A stretch of DNA of 37,971 nt. It comes from Nostoc sp. NMS4 (lineage in GTDB: Bacteria; Cyanobacteriota; Cyanobacteriia; Cyanobacteriales; Nostocaceae). How positions within the stretch are numbered: position 1 is the stretch's first letter; each line of letters begins with the position of its first letter. Where the stretch lies: positions 1 to 37,971 of the forward strand of contig NZ_JABXKI010000158.1 of NCBI RefSeq assembly GCF_017115095.1, written 5' to 3'. Shown here piece by piece: positions 8,018 to 16,525 of this stretch. The notes beneath the pieces were generated by a model. That model saw only the letters and a program-made list of their open reading frames with translations. It had not been told where the DNA came from and ran no database searches. Made by a program: the position numbers and the translations under genes.

Positions 8018-8965
8018 TCATAAACAGAGGACAGCAACAGTAATATTGTCATGTCCACCACAATTACGGGCAAATTCTACAAGGGTGCGAGATATGCCGA
8101 TCGCATCTCCATCGGGCGATCGCTGCACTAGGTTAGCTAAATGTGCTGCATCTAAGGTATAGTTCCACAATCCATCACTGCACAAAATCAAATATCCAGA
8201 ACCAGGAATAGTAAATTTCACAATTGAGGGAACAGCATCCTCAACGGCATCTGCTCCCAGCCAGCGCGTAATTGCATGAGATTTGGGAGATAGTCTAGCT
8301 TCTGCTTCGCTGATTTTTCCGGCTGCGACTACTTCAGTTAACCAGGAATCATCCTGAGTCAATTGTTGGTAATTGCGAGCAGAAATCCAGTAAGCGCGAC
8401 TATCACCTAACCAGCCAATAGTAGCGATACCTTCTTGAACAATTGCAGCCACAATAGTTGTAGATGGTGGTTCCAAATCTCCACTATTTCTATAAGAAAT
8501 ATTACATACATTAGCTAAAGCAGTAGCAAAAGCTGATTTAATTGCCGAAGCGGAATTTTCCCCTGTTTCCCACGCATTCGCTAGAGCCAGACAAGTACTT
8601 TCAGCAGCAGTTTTAGCAGCTAAATCAGGTTTTTCGGAACTAGAAACTCCATCACAAACTACGAGAATATTTGGCTGACTGCCATTGAGTTGTTGTAAAG
8701 CGAGGAAATCTTCATTGCGGCTGTGTTTGAGTCCGCGATCGCTAACTCCGGCTAGCTGTGAATTAATTATTATTTCTAACCAATCATGCACTGGTGGTTC
8801 TTGGCGAAATCCACATTGACAACAGTAGCCTTCAGAATCGATTCCTGCACCACATTTTTCACATTTATCGATCGCAGTTGGCGGTTTACTAGCCGTTAAG
8901 GGTGTACCGCATTCTTCACAAAATTTATCATCAGCTAAAATGGATGCACCACATATACACTGCAT
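8018..8965 (-). CDS. PP2C-family Ser/Thr phosphatase with N-terminal zinc ribbons
   Basis: A 315-residue protein. Two zinc ribbons open it (CICG...FCEECG at 3-20 and CEKCG...CCQCG at 35-52). A PP2C phosphatase domain spans about 68-315 with its metal-binding residues: RNED ending at D86, CDG at 104-106, GDS at 187-189, SDG at 263-265 and HDN at 305-307. PP2C enzymes hydrolyse phosphoserine and phosphothreonine using Mn or Mg. It is encoded between the PknG-like kinase and the VWA and FHA genes, so it most likely reverses the kinase's phosphorylation. The ribbons match those in the kinase and FHA proteins. The start is chosen because the Cys cluster begins at residue 3. Confidence 0.9.
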   Translation of the reverse strand: MQCICGASILADDKFCEECGTPLTASKPPTAIDKCEKCGAGIDSEGYCCQCGFRQEPPVHDWLEIIINSQLAGVSDRGLKHSRNEDFLALQQLNGSQPNILVVCDGVSSSEKPDLAAKTAAESTCLALANAWETGENSASAIKSAFATALANVCNISYRNSGDLEPPSTTIVAAIVQEGIATIGWLGDSRAYWISARNYQQLTQDDSWLTEVVAAGKISEAEARLSPKSHAITRWLGADAVEDAVPSIVKFTIPGSGYLILCSDGLWNYTLDAAHLANLVQRSPDGDAIGISRTLVEFARNCGGHDNITVAVLCL

Positions 8966-9017
8966 AATTTGCCCTCATTAGTGGTCTGTCAAATACAGAT
9001 GAATAAAGGAACGAACC

Positions 9018-9137
9018 GCATTCGCGTTAGCGTCTCCCCTTGGGAGAAGGACGCGAAGGAAGAAGGAAAGAAGAAAAATTTAATTACGAATTACGAATTA
9101 CGAACTTGTGCCGAGCGAAGTCGAGGTATTACGAATT
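9018..9137. repeat. Composite dispersed repeats between kinase and phosphatase genes
   Basis: The 174-bp gap carries a CGTCTCCCCTTGGGAGAAGG palindrome-like segment, then ATTACGAATTACGAATTACG tandem units and the segment GTGCCGAGCGAAGTCGAGGT. These are common intergenic elements of filamentous cyanobacteria. They separate the kinase stop from the phosphatase start, so cotranscription is uncertain. Confidence 0.5.
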
Positions 9138-9139
9138 AT

Positions 9140-11317
9140 TTAAATTAGGGTTCTGGGACGTACCCGATTAGCTTCATCAACTAAAGAGATTTTTTCGTCT
9201 TTAGTTGCGAGGTGCGCCATGTCGCGTAAGGCTTTTTCCAATCCCTTTCTCAGATGCACTTCTTGTAAAGGCTGTCCCAAAATTGTTAAATCAGCAGCAG
9301 CTTGGAGTTGGCGCGAGGTGATTAAATTGAGAGCAGTTTCTAATACTTGTTTAGTCAGGCGATAGCGATCGCTACCTTCTAAAGTCAGTGCTTCAATGGC
9401 CACAGAAGCGGCTTTCAGTTCTTGAGTACCTGGAGCCGAGCGATCGCCATTGATTAAAGTCCGGGCAATTTCGACTCGCGCTCGTGTATATAAATTAGAA
9501 GTTTGCGGAATATTTTCCAAAGCTGCTACAGCACCGTTGCGATTCCCAGTGGCACAAAAGCAACGTGCTAACCCAAAAGCTGCTGATACATAACTCGGAT
9601 CGGTGCGGGACACTAAATTATACATCTTAATTGCTAATTGGTAATTTTCGGCAAGTTCTGCGGCTAACCCCAACGCCAGTTTCGGAGCTAATTCTCCTGG
9701 TAAATCAAAATAAACTTGGTCAAATGCTTTCTGCGCCTCTGTGGGTTTATTTTGCGCCATCAGCGATCGCCCACGATACCAAAAGCTCCGCCAATCCCAA
9801 GGATCTTTGGCTACGACTTGGGCTATAGCTTGTTCTGCTTCTTCGTAATCATTGGTATCAATTAAGGCATTTGCCAAGCGCAACAAGGCTTCACTTGATT
9901 TCGGGAATTGTTTGACAACAACATCTAAACCGACGGCTCGCTGGACTGGATCGGCGATCGCGCTGGCATTTAGGACTGCATTAAAGCCCGGATCGGTAGC
10001 ATCCAATATTGGTATCGGTAATTGCTGATATTCTGGCTTAATTGGTTCAAAACTTCCACTGTGGGTAATAGCTAACATATCGCCGCCAAACAGGTTACTG
10101 GTGGCGGGACGGGGAATATTGGTAGAAATGGCGACAACTTCCCGCAGTACACCCAATAACTGATCTGCCATTTCATCGGCTGACTGAAATCGATCATCAG
10201 GATTTTCGGCGGTGGCTTTAATCAGAAAGCGATACAGTGATTCTTGTTGGGCAAATAAAGGTTCTTCTTGGGGGCTGGGAAGTGTGTATAAATGTTCCTT
10301 ACTAAAACCTTTAATCTCGGTGAGCAACACCGCCAAAGTTCTGCCAATGGTAAATAAATCGGAAACGATTGTGGGTCCTTCGCCGGCTTCGGGAGCGCTA
10401 TAGCCGACTGTACCGTAAATATCACCATCGGGATCATCAACGCGACGGACACCACCCAAGTCGATTAATTTCACGTCGTTGTCTTCGATCATGATGTTAT
10501 CTGGCTTGAAGTCGCAGTATACCAACCCCAAGGAATGTAAATAGGCAAAAGCTCCCAAGATACGGTGAATATATGCGATCGCTTCTGCGACGGGTAACGC
10601 CCCACGAGTTTTGCGGATTTCTTTCAGGGTTTTACCGCCCACATACTCCATGATGATAAAACCCTCAGTACCCTGGTTGACGAAATTATAAATTCCCACG
10701 ATATTAGAGTGTTTTACTACTGCTAGGAATTGTCTTTCTGCCACGGCGACGGCTGCGCTAGATGCGTCTTCGCTGTTGAGCAATCCTTTCAGTACTACAT
10801 AGCGAGATAAAGTTTTATCAAAGCCTAAATAAATCCATCCTAAACCACCATAGGCGATCGCTCCTTTAACTTCGTATTGCCCGATAACTACATCACCAGG
10901 CTTCAGAGTCGGAATAAAAGAATACTTCTGCCCACACTTGCTGCAAAATCCGTTTTCTCGTCGCAAAGAATGATTGCAACTACTACAAAAGCGTTTATTC
11001 TCTGGCACCATTGGGTTAAGAAGAATCGCTTTTTCTGGTTCCGTTGAGGGTAGTTCTGGTACAGAAGTTAATCCCGCTCCTAGTTGTCTGCGGCTACTAC
11101 GGGCAGAAGTGCTACTGGTACGCCGCGAACCCTTGGAACGATTGGTTAATGGAGACGAGCCTGTGGCTGTGGTAATTGGTGAACTTCTGAGTGTTTGTGA
11201 CGCATTTTGTTTCTGGCTGACATCAAGAGATTTTAATGCTGCTAACCCACAGACATTACAGTAGTCATCTTCAATAGTGCCAGTACATCCATTCCGCACA
11301 CAGCGAAGACTGTTCAT
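9140..11317 (-). CDS. PknG-like Ser/Thr protein kinase with zinc ribbons and TPR domain
   Basis: A 725-residue protein in the same domain order as mycobacterial PknG. Two Cys clusters (CTGTIEDDYCNVCG at 11-24; FCSSC...FCSKCG at 110-129) are separated by a Ser/Thr-rich linker (about 40-95). The kinase domain covers about 147-390: glycine loop AYGGLGWIYLG, Lys at 177 (VVLKG), catalytic YCDFKPDN with Asp 269, and DLG in place of DFG at 286-288. A TPR region follows from about 450 to 700. PknG controls glutamate metabolism through the FHA protein GarA (established in actinobacteria). Here an FHA gene lies in the same run. HRD is replaced by YCD and DFG by DLG, but the catalytic residues remain. 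Confidence 0.9.
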   Translation of the reverse strand: MNSLRCVRNGCTGTIEDDYCNVCGLAALKSLDVSQKQNASQTLRSSPITTATGSSPLTNRSKGSRRTSSTSARSSRRQLGAGLTSVPELPSTEPEKAILLNPMVPENKRFCSSCNHSLRRENGFCSKCGQKYSFIPTLKPGDVVIGQYEVKGAIAYGGLGWIYLGFDKTLSRYVVLKGLLNSEDASSAAVAVAERQFLAVVKHSNIVGIYNFVNQGTEGFIIMEYVGGKTLKEIRKTRGALPVAEAIAYIHRILGAFAYLHSLGLVYCDFKPDNIMIEDNDVKLIDLGGVRRVDDPDGDIYGTVGYSAPEAGEGPTIVSDLFTIGRTLAVLLTEIKGFSKEHLYTLPSPQEEPLFAQQESLYRFLIKATAENPDDRFQSADEMADQLLGVLREVVAISTNIPRPATSNLFGGDMLAITHSGSFEPIKPEYQQLPIPILDATDPGFNAVLNASAIADPVQRAVGLDVVVKQFPKSSEALLRLANALIDTNDYEEAEQAIAQVVAKDPWDWRSFWYRGRSLMAQNKPTEAQKAFDQVYFDLPGELAPKLALGLAAELAENYQLAIKMYNLVSRTDPSYVSAAFGLARCFCATGNRNGAVAALENIPQTSNLYTRARVEIARTLINGDRSAPGTQELKAASVAIEALTLEGSDRYRLTKQVLETALNLITSRQLQAAADLTILGQPLQEVHLRKGLEKALRDMAHLATKDEKISLVDEANRVRPRTLI

Positions 11318-11395
11318 TGAAGTCTCCTCAATCTATAGTCATAAATCATTGTCTATTCTTCTCCCGATCTTTTTCACCAGATATCTGCTTTATTG

Positions 11396-11531
11396 CAATA
11401 CGGTTCAGTTAAGGAGAATTGTAGGTTGGGTTGAGGAACGAAACCCAACATTTTCGGTGGTTTGTTGGGTTTCACTTCGTTCAACCCAACCTACACAGTT
11501 TATGGTTTTTGACGCTAACTGAACCGTATTG
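11396..11531. mobile_element. 136-bp MITE with 16-bp TIRs and 10-bp target duplication
   Basis: The termini are perfect inverted repeats: CAATACGGTTCAGTTA at 11396-11411 and its complement at 11516-11531. The direct repeat TGCTTTATTG flanks it at 11386-11395 and 11532-11541, as expected for a target-site duplication. The interior is an imperfect hairpin containing the widespread GTAGGTTGGGTTGAGG...CAACCCAACCTAC sequence. No protein is encoded, so it is non-autonomous. It sits 5 bp after the coiled-coil gene's stop and about 80 bp before the kinase start, so it may separate their transcription. Confidence 0.85.
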
Positions 11532-11546
11532 TGCTTTATTGTTCCC

Positions 11547-12755
11547 TTAAAATTGGCTGTTTAAACGTTTTTCATATTGGGAAACTAATTCCGATGCCTT
11601 GTCTAATGGAGTTGGGCGCATATAGAGGAGTTGTGTTGCTTTTTGGGCTAAATCAACCAAGGTAATATCTTCAATCAATCCCCGCGCTAAGGCTTTCGCT
11701 TTGAGGGCATCCAGTCGTCCCCGTAACTCCCGACGAGTTTGTAATAAAGTACTATTAGCTGTGTATGTCTGTTGCTCTACAGTTATGTATTCTTTAGCTT
11801 TGGCTATCCAATTATCTAAACCGAGCATAACTGGACTAACTAAACCCTCCTCTAGCTTGTTTTGTAAGCGGGTGAGCCATTGGCTAAGGGCATCTATCTG
11901 CTCTTGGGGTAATGGAGTGTGCTGTGTTAGATACAAAACTTTTTCTTGGCTTTCCGTAAAAGTAGTAATAGATTGTGAGTGAAGTCTAATTAATTGTGCT
12001 AATAAATTGTGAGCGATCGCTAGTTTCTCTTGTATCTGAGCCTGTTGTTTCTGGGCTTGCTCTAAGAATAATTTAACTTGTGCCAACAAAGGTTTGATTT
12101 GCTGATCTATCTCTTTGCTCACTCCTAAAGGATCTTGCTCAATCCTTTCTCGTAGAGAAGCGATCGCCTCATGAGCTTCTACCAGTTCCCGACAAGAGGC
12201 TGGATTGAGTGATGCGGCTAAGTTCTGCCCTAAGATAATTTGCGATTCTGCATCTTGGAGTATAAATTCTAGATTTGTCCAAGCGGCATCAACCGCTAGA
12301 ACTGCATCTCTGGCCACAGAAAAAGCCTGAGTCATTACTTCTAATAATTGTGCAGGAGCGATCGCGTTTGCTTGTTGGGTAACAGTCAGCAATTCTCTCT
12401 GTGCTAATGGCCTTTGCACAACAGACAGATGAATCGAAGTGCCTGTTAATAGTTGTTTAATTTCATCAATTTTTTCCTCTGTTCCCAAAAATCGTGGTAG
12501 TTGCTGCCGCAATCTACTGGCTCGATCTATTGTTTGCACCAATAGGTCAAAGTACTGAAATAAATCGTTCATTGCCTCCAACGCCGGAGTCACTTTTTGA
12601 GCAGTAATGCCTGTCAAATGAACTTTCGGAAAACCAGGACTCCCACAAAGGCGTTGATATACTGGGAGTTCTTGTAGATCAAACAGGTTTTGGCTAACTA
12701 CTTTAATTTTATTTTTCCAGTCAGCTAAGAGTTGATCAACAATTTTGGTTGTCAT
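11547..12755 (-). CDS. Predicted coiled-coil protein
   Basis: A 402-residue, almost wholly alpha-helical protein rich in Gln, Leu and Ala, with long coiled-coil stretches (for example QIKPLLAQVKLFLEQAQKQQ around residue 225). No catalytic motif, signal peptide or membrane segment. It is the most upstream gene of the minus-strand run that continues with the kinase, phosphatase, VWA, FHA and receptor genes. The context suggests a structural or scaffold partner, but no family is recognised. The MITE directly after its stop may have separated it from a former operon. Confidence 0.7.
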   Translation of the reverse strand: MTTKIVDQLLADWKNKIKVVSQNLFDLQELPVYQRLCGSPGFPKVHLTGITAQKVTPALEAMNDLFQYFDLLVQTIDRASRLRQQLPRFLGTEEKIDEIKQLLTGTSIHLSVVQRPLAQRELLTVTQQANAIAPAQLLEVMTQAFSVARDAVLAVDAAWTNLEFILQDAESQIILGQNLAASLNPASCRELVEAHEAIASLRERIEQDPLGVSKEIDQQIKPLLAQVKLFLEQAQKQQAQIQEKLAIAHNLLAQLIRLHSQSITTFTESQEKVLYLTQHTPLPQEQIDALSQWLTRLQNKLEEGLVSPVMLGLDNWIAKAKEYITVEQQTYTANSTLLQTRRELRGRLDALKAKALARGLIEDITLVDLAQKATQLLYMRPTPLDKASELVSQYEKRLNSQF

Positions 12756-12920
12756 AACGAGTACTGCTGTATAAAAGGCTTACTGGCAACATTGCCCTCG
12801 ATTCTATCTTTATTATTGTTAATGGACAGGGCATCATATCAGAATTCGTGATTGCATAGCGCTTTCATGAAGGCAGGTTTGTTCCTCTGACTCATTCTTA
12901 GAGTGGATATTTGCAATAAA

Positions 12921-13004
12921 TCAAGCCATCCATTCAGTCCAATGTGGCGCATCTGCCACCAATTGAGCAAACTTATCAGGGTCAAGATCCTCAAACTCCA
13001 GCAT
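12921..13004 (-). pseudogene. 3' remnant of an unrecognised minus-strand gene
   Basis: The 450-bp gap from 12756 to 13206 holds no convincing gene. On the minus strand a 27-codon frame reads MLEFEDLDPDKFAQLVADAP then HWTEWMA and stop, which looks like a natural protein C-terminus. In the same frame upstream, protein-like sequence (GSPSATPIELRIFSS) is broken by TGA and TAA codons. A plus-strand 88-codon frame starting with GTG at 12944 overlaps it and is probably spurious. Confidence 0.3.
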
Positions 13005-13206
13005 CACCAAAGCTCAAGAGGACGAAAAGATTCGTAATTCTATTGGGGTGGCTGATGGTGAGCCTTACTGGAACGCATACCTGGGGGAGTGGCAGGTTTG
13101 GGTTAACTTTGGAAGTGGCTGTAGGTCTGTGGTGTGCGATTGGTTGGTGGCGGTGTAGGGCAAATCATGTATCCGCAGCTTTCATAAATCTCAATATCTC
13201 AAGTAA

Positions 13207-16104
13207 CTAGCCCATTTGCCGAGCCATTAACTGGGCAAATAGACCTTCAACAGTAGCTAGTTCGTCAAAAGTTCCCTGTTGGACAACTCTACCTGCTTGG
13301 AGTACATAGATGCGGTGAGCGTTACGGATGGTACTAAGTCGATGTGCGATCGCTATTCTGGTAACTTGTAATTTATTTAAGCTTTCACTCACAATGGCTT
13401 GAGTTTTATTATCAAGGGCACTGGTGGCTTCATCAAAAAATAAAATCCGGGGTTTTAATGCCAAAGCACGAGCAATCAACAATCTTTGGCGTTGTCCTCC
13501 AGAAAGATTACTACCCCCTTCGCTCACCACAGTATGCATTTGCATGGGCATGGTGGTGATATCATCAGCAAATCCAGACATCCGCGCTGCTTCCCAAGCT
13601 TCATCTAAGGTCATCTGTGCGCCACCTGCGATATTCTCAAAAATGGAAGCGGAATTTAGTTGGCCATTTTGTAAAACTACGCCCAATTGTCGGCGCACTG
13701 CATCCACATCTAACCCAGATAAATCTTGACCATCGTAGTAAACACTACCTGCTTGGGGAGTTTCAAATCCCAGTAGTAATCGCAGTAACGTCGATTTACC
13801 ACTACCAGAACCGCCTACCAGAGCAATAAATTCTCCTGGTTCGGCAGAGATACTCACGTCATCTAATGTTAGTGCGCCATCACTGCGATAGCAAAAGGTA
13901 ACATGGTCTACAGTAATTTTCCCTATGAGCTTACCAGGATCGGCTTTGCACATATCCACCTCTGGGATAGTTGCCAAAATTGGCTGTGTGCGCTGCCATT
14001 GGGGGATGACTTGCAAAATTTCTGTAATTGTATTGCTCAGATTTGTGGTGCCTCTGGTAAAGTTACCAAAAGCTGTGTTAAAAGCCAGGAAGGTGCCAAG
14101 AGATAATTCAACTGTTCCTGAAGTTTGCGGAGCTTCCAGCAGTTTAATCGTAAACCAAAAAAGTACTCCAGAAGTCAGTATGGGCATGACTGTATTGAAC
14201 AGGACAACGGCATCTTCTATGCGTTGCGTACTCAGTTCCAGCTTAATTTGGCGAGTGTAGTTTTTACTCCAAGCAGCAAAGGCGCGTTCTTGGGCACCAG
14301 CAATATGTAGTTTAGAAATGCCATTGATTAGCTGTACTGTCTGCCCAAAAATATTACCCTGGACTTCCAGTAGCGGACGCACCTTGGCTAACAGCAGTAT
14401 ACCAGAGAGGGTGGTGAAAGCGATCGCAACTACTGCAACTCCAACGGCGATAAAAGCTAATTTGTAGTTGTAATAAAATAACTGTGCCAAATAAAACAGT
14501 GCAAACGAACTCGTAATTAGATTAATCAGACTTGTTCCACTGAGTTTGCGGCGAATTGTACTCACCGATGTGATGCGGGATAGTAGATCCCCGGTTGTGT
14601 ATTGTCGGAAAAAAGACACTGGTAAGTTGAGCAACCGATCCCATACCCCCGCTTGGGTGGAAGCATCGCCAGTCGATTCCATCCGCAACAGAGCAAAACC
14701 CTGTGCTAACTGAAATAAAGCTGTACCCAAAGCTGCAACCAGCAAACCTAAGCCGATTTGCAGTAATAAACCGCGATCGCTATCGGGAATTGCATTATCT
14801 ATAATAATTGATGTGGCATAAGGTGTAATCATCCCCAGCAACGTTACCGCAATGCCACTAAATACAATTGCCAACAGGCCTTGATTCTGTCCTTGGAGTG
14901 TGAACTTGAATATATCAATAGCTTTGAGTGCTTTATCGGGCAAAGAACGATAAAACATATAAGCAACAGGAGCCAATGTTGCAGCTATCTGTTCATCTAC
15001 TTTGACACGGGTACGTTCAACCGGGTCAAAAATTTCATAACGAGTTGGAGAAATCGGTAGTAGGGCGACTGGGCGGTTATCTTGGGTATAGGCAATTAAA
15101 GCGCCAGAATCCTTTTCCCACCAATTATCTCGCAATAGCACCCGCCGCATCCGAATCCGGGAAGCCCGAACAATTGCTTCTAAAGGTTCCTTGAGCCGCT
15201 TCAGGTTTTCCGAACGAGACGGGGGACGAATTTTGATCCCCATCGCTCTACCTACAGCACCAGCCGCCACCAGCAAAGGTGTACCTTCTAAAAAAAAGTC
15301 GCTATCTTGGGAATTTAGCGTTGATGCTAGTTCGCCTAAAGCCTCCATTGTGACTTGACGATTTAGGCGTTGGCGATCGCGCAACCGGATTATTTCTGTT
15401 TGTGCTTCTTGCTCATCTATAATATTGATGCATTGCAAGAGTTGAGTATGGAAGTGAGATAACCCAGCCAGCAGTGTATCTGGATTTGAGAATTCGCTGG
15501 TAGTGTGAGTTGTCAATTGAACTCCTTCCACAGCTGACAACCACATTTTATCAGTCAGGGGAAAAGTCGCAGTGGTTGGTGTTAAGGTGATTTCCTCAAA
15601 CCCCAGAAAGCGGACATTTCCTTGGTGAAGTTGTACCCAACAGATGACACCCGCTTCTGGCTGGAAAGTCTGAGCATTATTTAAGGAAAATCGTACTTCT
15701 TCCTTAGCCTTCACCTGAATTTTCGGCATAGTAACTTGGGAGAATACACCAGCGAGTTGTAAAAGCCAAGTTTCTATCCAAGTTAAAACTTTTGTATCTG
15801 CATTGGCTACTAACTCCCGCAAACATTCTTGATGTACTTGGAGTAATTCAGTTTCGCCAATGGGAACTGCTAAAATCTGATGTTGTTGATTAGCAGTTCC
15901 AAAAAGTGCTTCACCTTGATTAATACTGCATAGATAACGGCGCGTTCCTTCGATAACACCATCTTTGAGTGTGACAGCAAACAAAGCCATAGAGCCAGAC
16001 TGAACTACCCAAACTCTAGAAGGGTCATTCAGTAGAATTGGTTCATTGCCATTAATTATGTAAACCTGACCGTGTATTAGCATTTGGGAATGGGGAGAAA
16101 TCAA
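13207..16104 (-). CDS. NHLP-type bacteriocin export ABC transporter, permease/ATPase subunit
   Basis: A 965-residue ABC exporter half of the NHLP (nitrile hydratase leader peptide) type-2 class. It has a long N-terminal cytoplasmic part (about 1-400), six membrane helices (about 410-710) and a C-terminal ATPase: Walker A GGSGSGKSTLL, signature LSGGQRQRLL, Walker B ILFFDEATSALD. There is no C39 peptidase; these proteins are found paired with a C39-containing partner, here encoded upstream at 16526-18775. The pair with the HlyD adaptor is expected to export a processed ribosomal peptide across the inner membrane. Separated from its partner by 421 bp of repeats, so it may have its own promoter. 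Confidence 0.93.
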   Translation of the reverse strand: MISPHSQMLIHGQVYIINGNEPILLNDPSRVWVVQSGSMALFAVTLKDGVIEGTRRYLCSINQGEALFGTANQQHQILAVPIGETELLQVHQECLRELVANADTKVLTWIETWLLQLAGVFSQVTMPKIQVKAKEEVRFSLNNAQTFQPEAGVICWVQLHQGNVRFLGFEEITLTPTTATFPLTDKMWLSAVEGVQLTTHTTSEFSNPDTLLAGLSHFHTQLLQCINIIDEQEAQTEIIRLRDRQRLNRQVTMEALGELASTLNSQDSDFFLEGTPLLVAAGAVGRAMGIKIRPPSRSENLKRLKEPLEAIVRASRIRMRRVLLRDNWWEKDSGALIAYTQDNRPVALLPISPTRYEIFDPVERTRVKVDEQIAATLAPVAYMFYRSLPDKALKAIDIFKFTLQGQNQGLLAIVFSGIAVTLLGMITPYATSIIIDNAIPDSDRGLLLQIGLGLLVAALGTALFQLAQGFALLRMESTGDASTQAGVWDRLLNLPVSFFRQYTTGDLLSRITSVSTIRRKLSGTSLINLITSSFALFYLAQLFYYNYKLAFIAVGVAVVAIAFTTLSGILLLAKVRPLLEVQGNIFGQTVQLINGISKLHIAGAQERAFAAWSKNYTRQIKLELSTQRIEDAVVLFNTVMPILTSGVLFWFTIKLLEAPQTSGTVELSLGTFLAFNTAFGNFTRGTTNLSNTITEILQVIPQWQRTQPILATIPEVDMCKADPGKLIGKITVDHVTFCYRSDGALTLDDVSISAEPGEFIALVGGSGSGKSTLLRLLLGFETPQAGSVYYDGQDLSGLDVDAVRRQLGVVLQNGQLNSASIFENIAGGAQMTLDEAWEAARMSGFADDITTMPMQMHTVVSEGGSNLSGGQRQRLLIARALALKPRILFFDEATSALDNKTQAIVSESLNKLQVTRIAIAHRLSTIRNAHRIYVLQAGRVVQQGTFDELATVEGLFAQLMARQMG

Positions 16105-16159
16105 TTAAAACTACAGGGGGGTATTATGGTGGTTCTCGAATGGATGCAACACACTTTGA

Positions 16160-16250
16160 CCTCTCTCCAAACCTCTCTCCTAAAAGCAGAGAGGCTTTGA
16201 ATCTTACTCCCCTTCCCTACAAGGGAAGGGGCTGGGGGTTAGGTCTGTAT
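16160..16250. repeat. Hairpin-rich dispersed repeat
   Basis: This is a cyanobacterial intergenic element containing a perfect hairpin, CCCCTTCCC (16209-16217), loop TACAA, GGGAAGGGG (16223-16231). A second short hairpin of CCTCTC/GAGAGG type lies just before it. No T-run follows on the minus strand, so it is not an obvious intrinsic terminator. Confidence 0.6.
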
Positions 16251-16303
16251 TCGACTCAACCGAGAACCGCTATATTATGTGCATCTTCATACAGAATTGG
16301 TAT

Positions 16304-16490
16304 AAGCCTAAACATTGAACCTTTAAGCCTAAACATTAAACCTTTAAGCCTAAACATTGAACCTTTAAGCCTAAACATTGAACCTTTAAGCCTAAACATT
16401 AAACCTTTAAGCCTAAACATTGAACCTTTAAGCCTAAACATTGAACCTTTAAGCCTAAACATTGAACCTTTAAGCCTAAAACTTTAAGTT
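16304..16490. repeat. 21-bp tandem repeat array, eight full units plus a partial ninth
   Basis: Eight head-to-tail 21-bp units (AAGCCTAAACATTGAACCTT plus T) run from 16304 to 16471, followed by a partial unit. They are identical except for one base, G or A at unit position 14, with A in units 2 and 5. The length is a multiple of three, so frames stay open. On the minus strand every unit contains AAAGG five bases before ATG and would encode MFRLKG plus Ser or Leu. It lies between the two NHLP transporter genes. Confidence 0.95.
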
Positions 16491-16525
16491 CTAACTCTCT
16501 TCCTCCTTTCTCATGCTTCCACCGC

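Noticed and set aside
12944-13210. Plus-strand 88-codon frame with a hydrophobic middle
   Set aside because: It starts with GTG without a ribosome site, its composition is unlike the neighbours, and a minus-strand frame over the same DNA reads more naturally.
16140-16487. Frames across the 21-bp array (NIEPLSL or MFRLKGS repeats)
   Set aside because: They stay open only because the unit is a multiple of three. No independent coding evidence, although the ribosome-site pattern is reported as a finding.
16304-16490. CRISPR array
   Set aside because: Units are contiguous with no unique spacers, so this is a simple tandem repeat.
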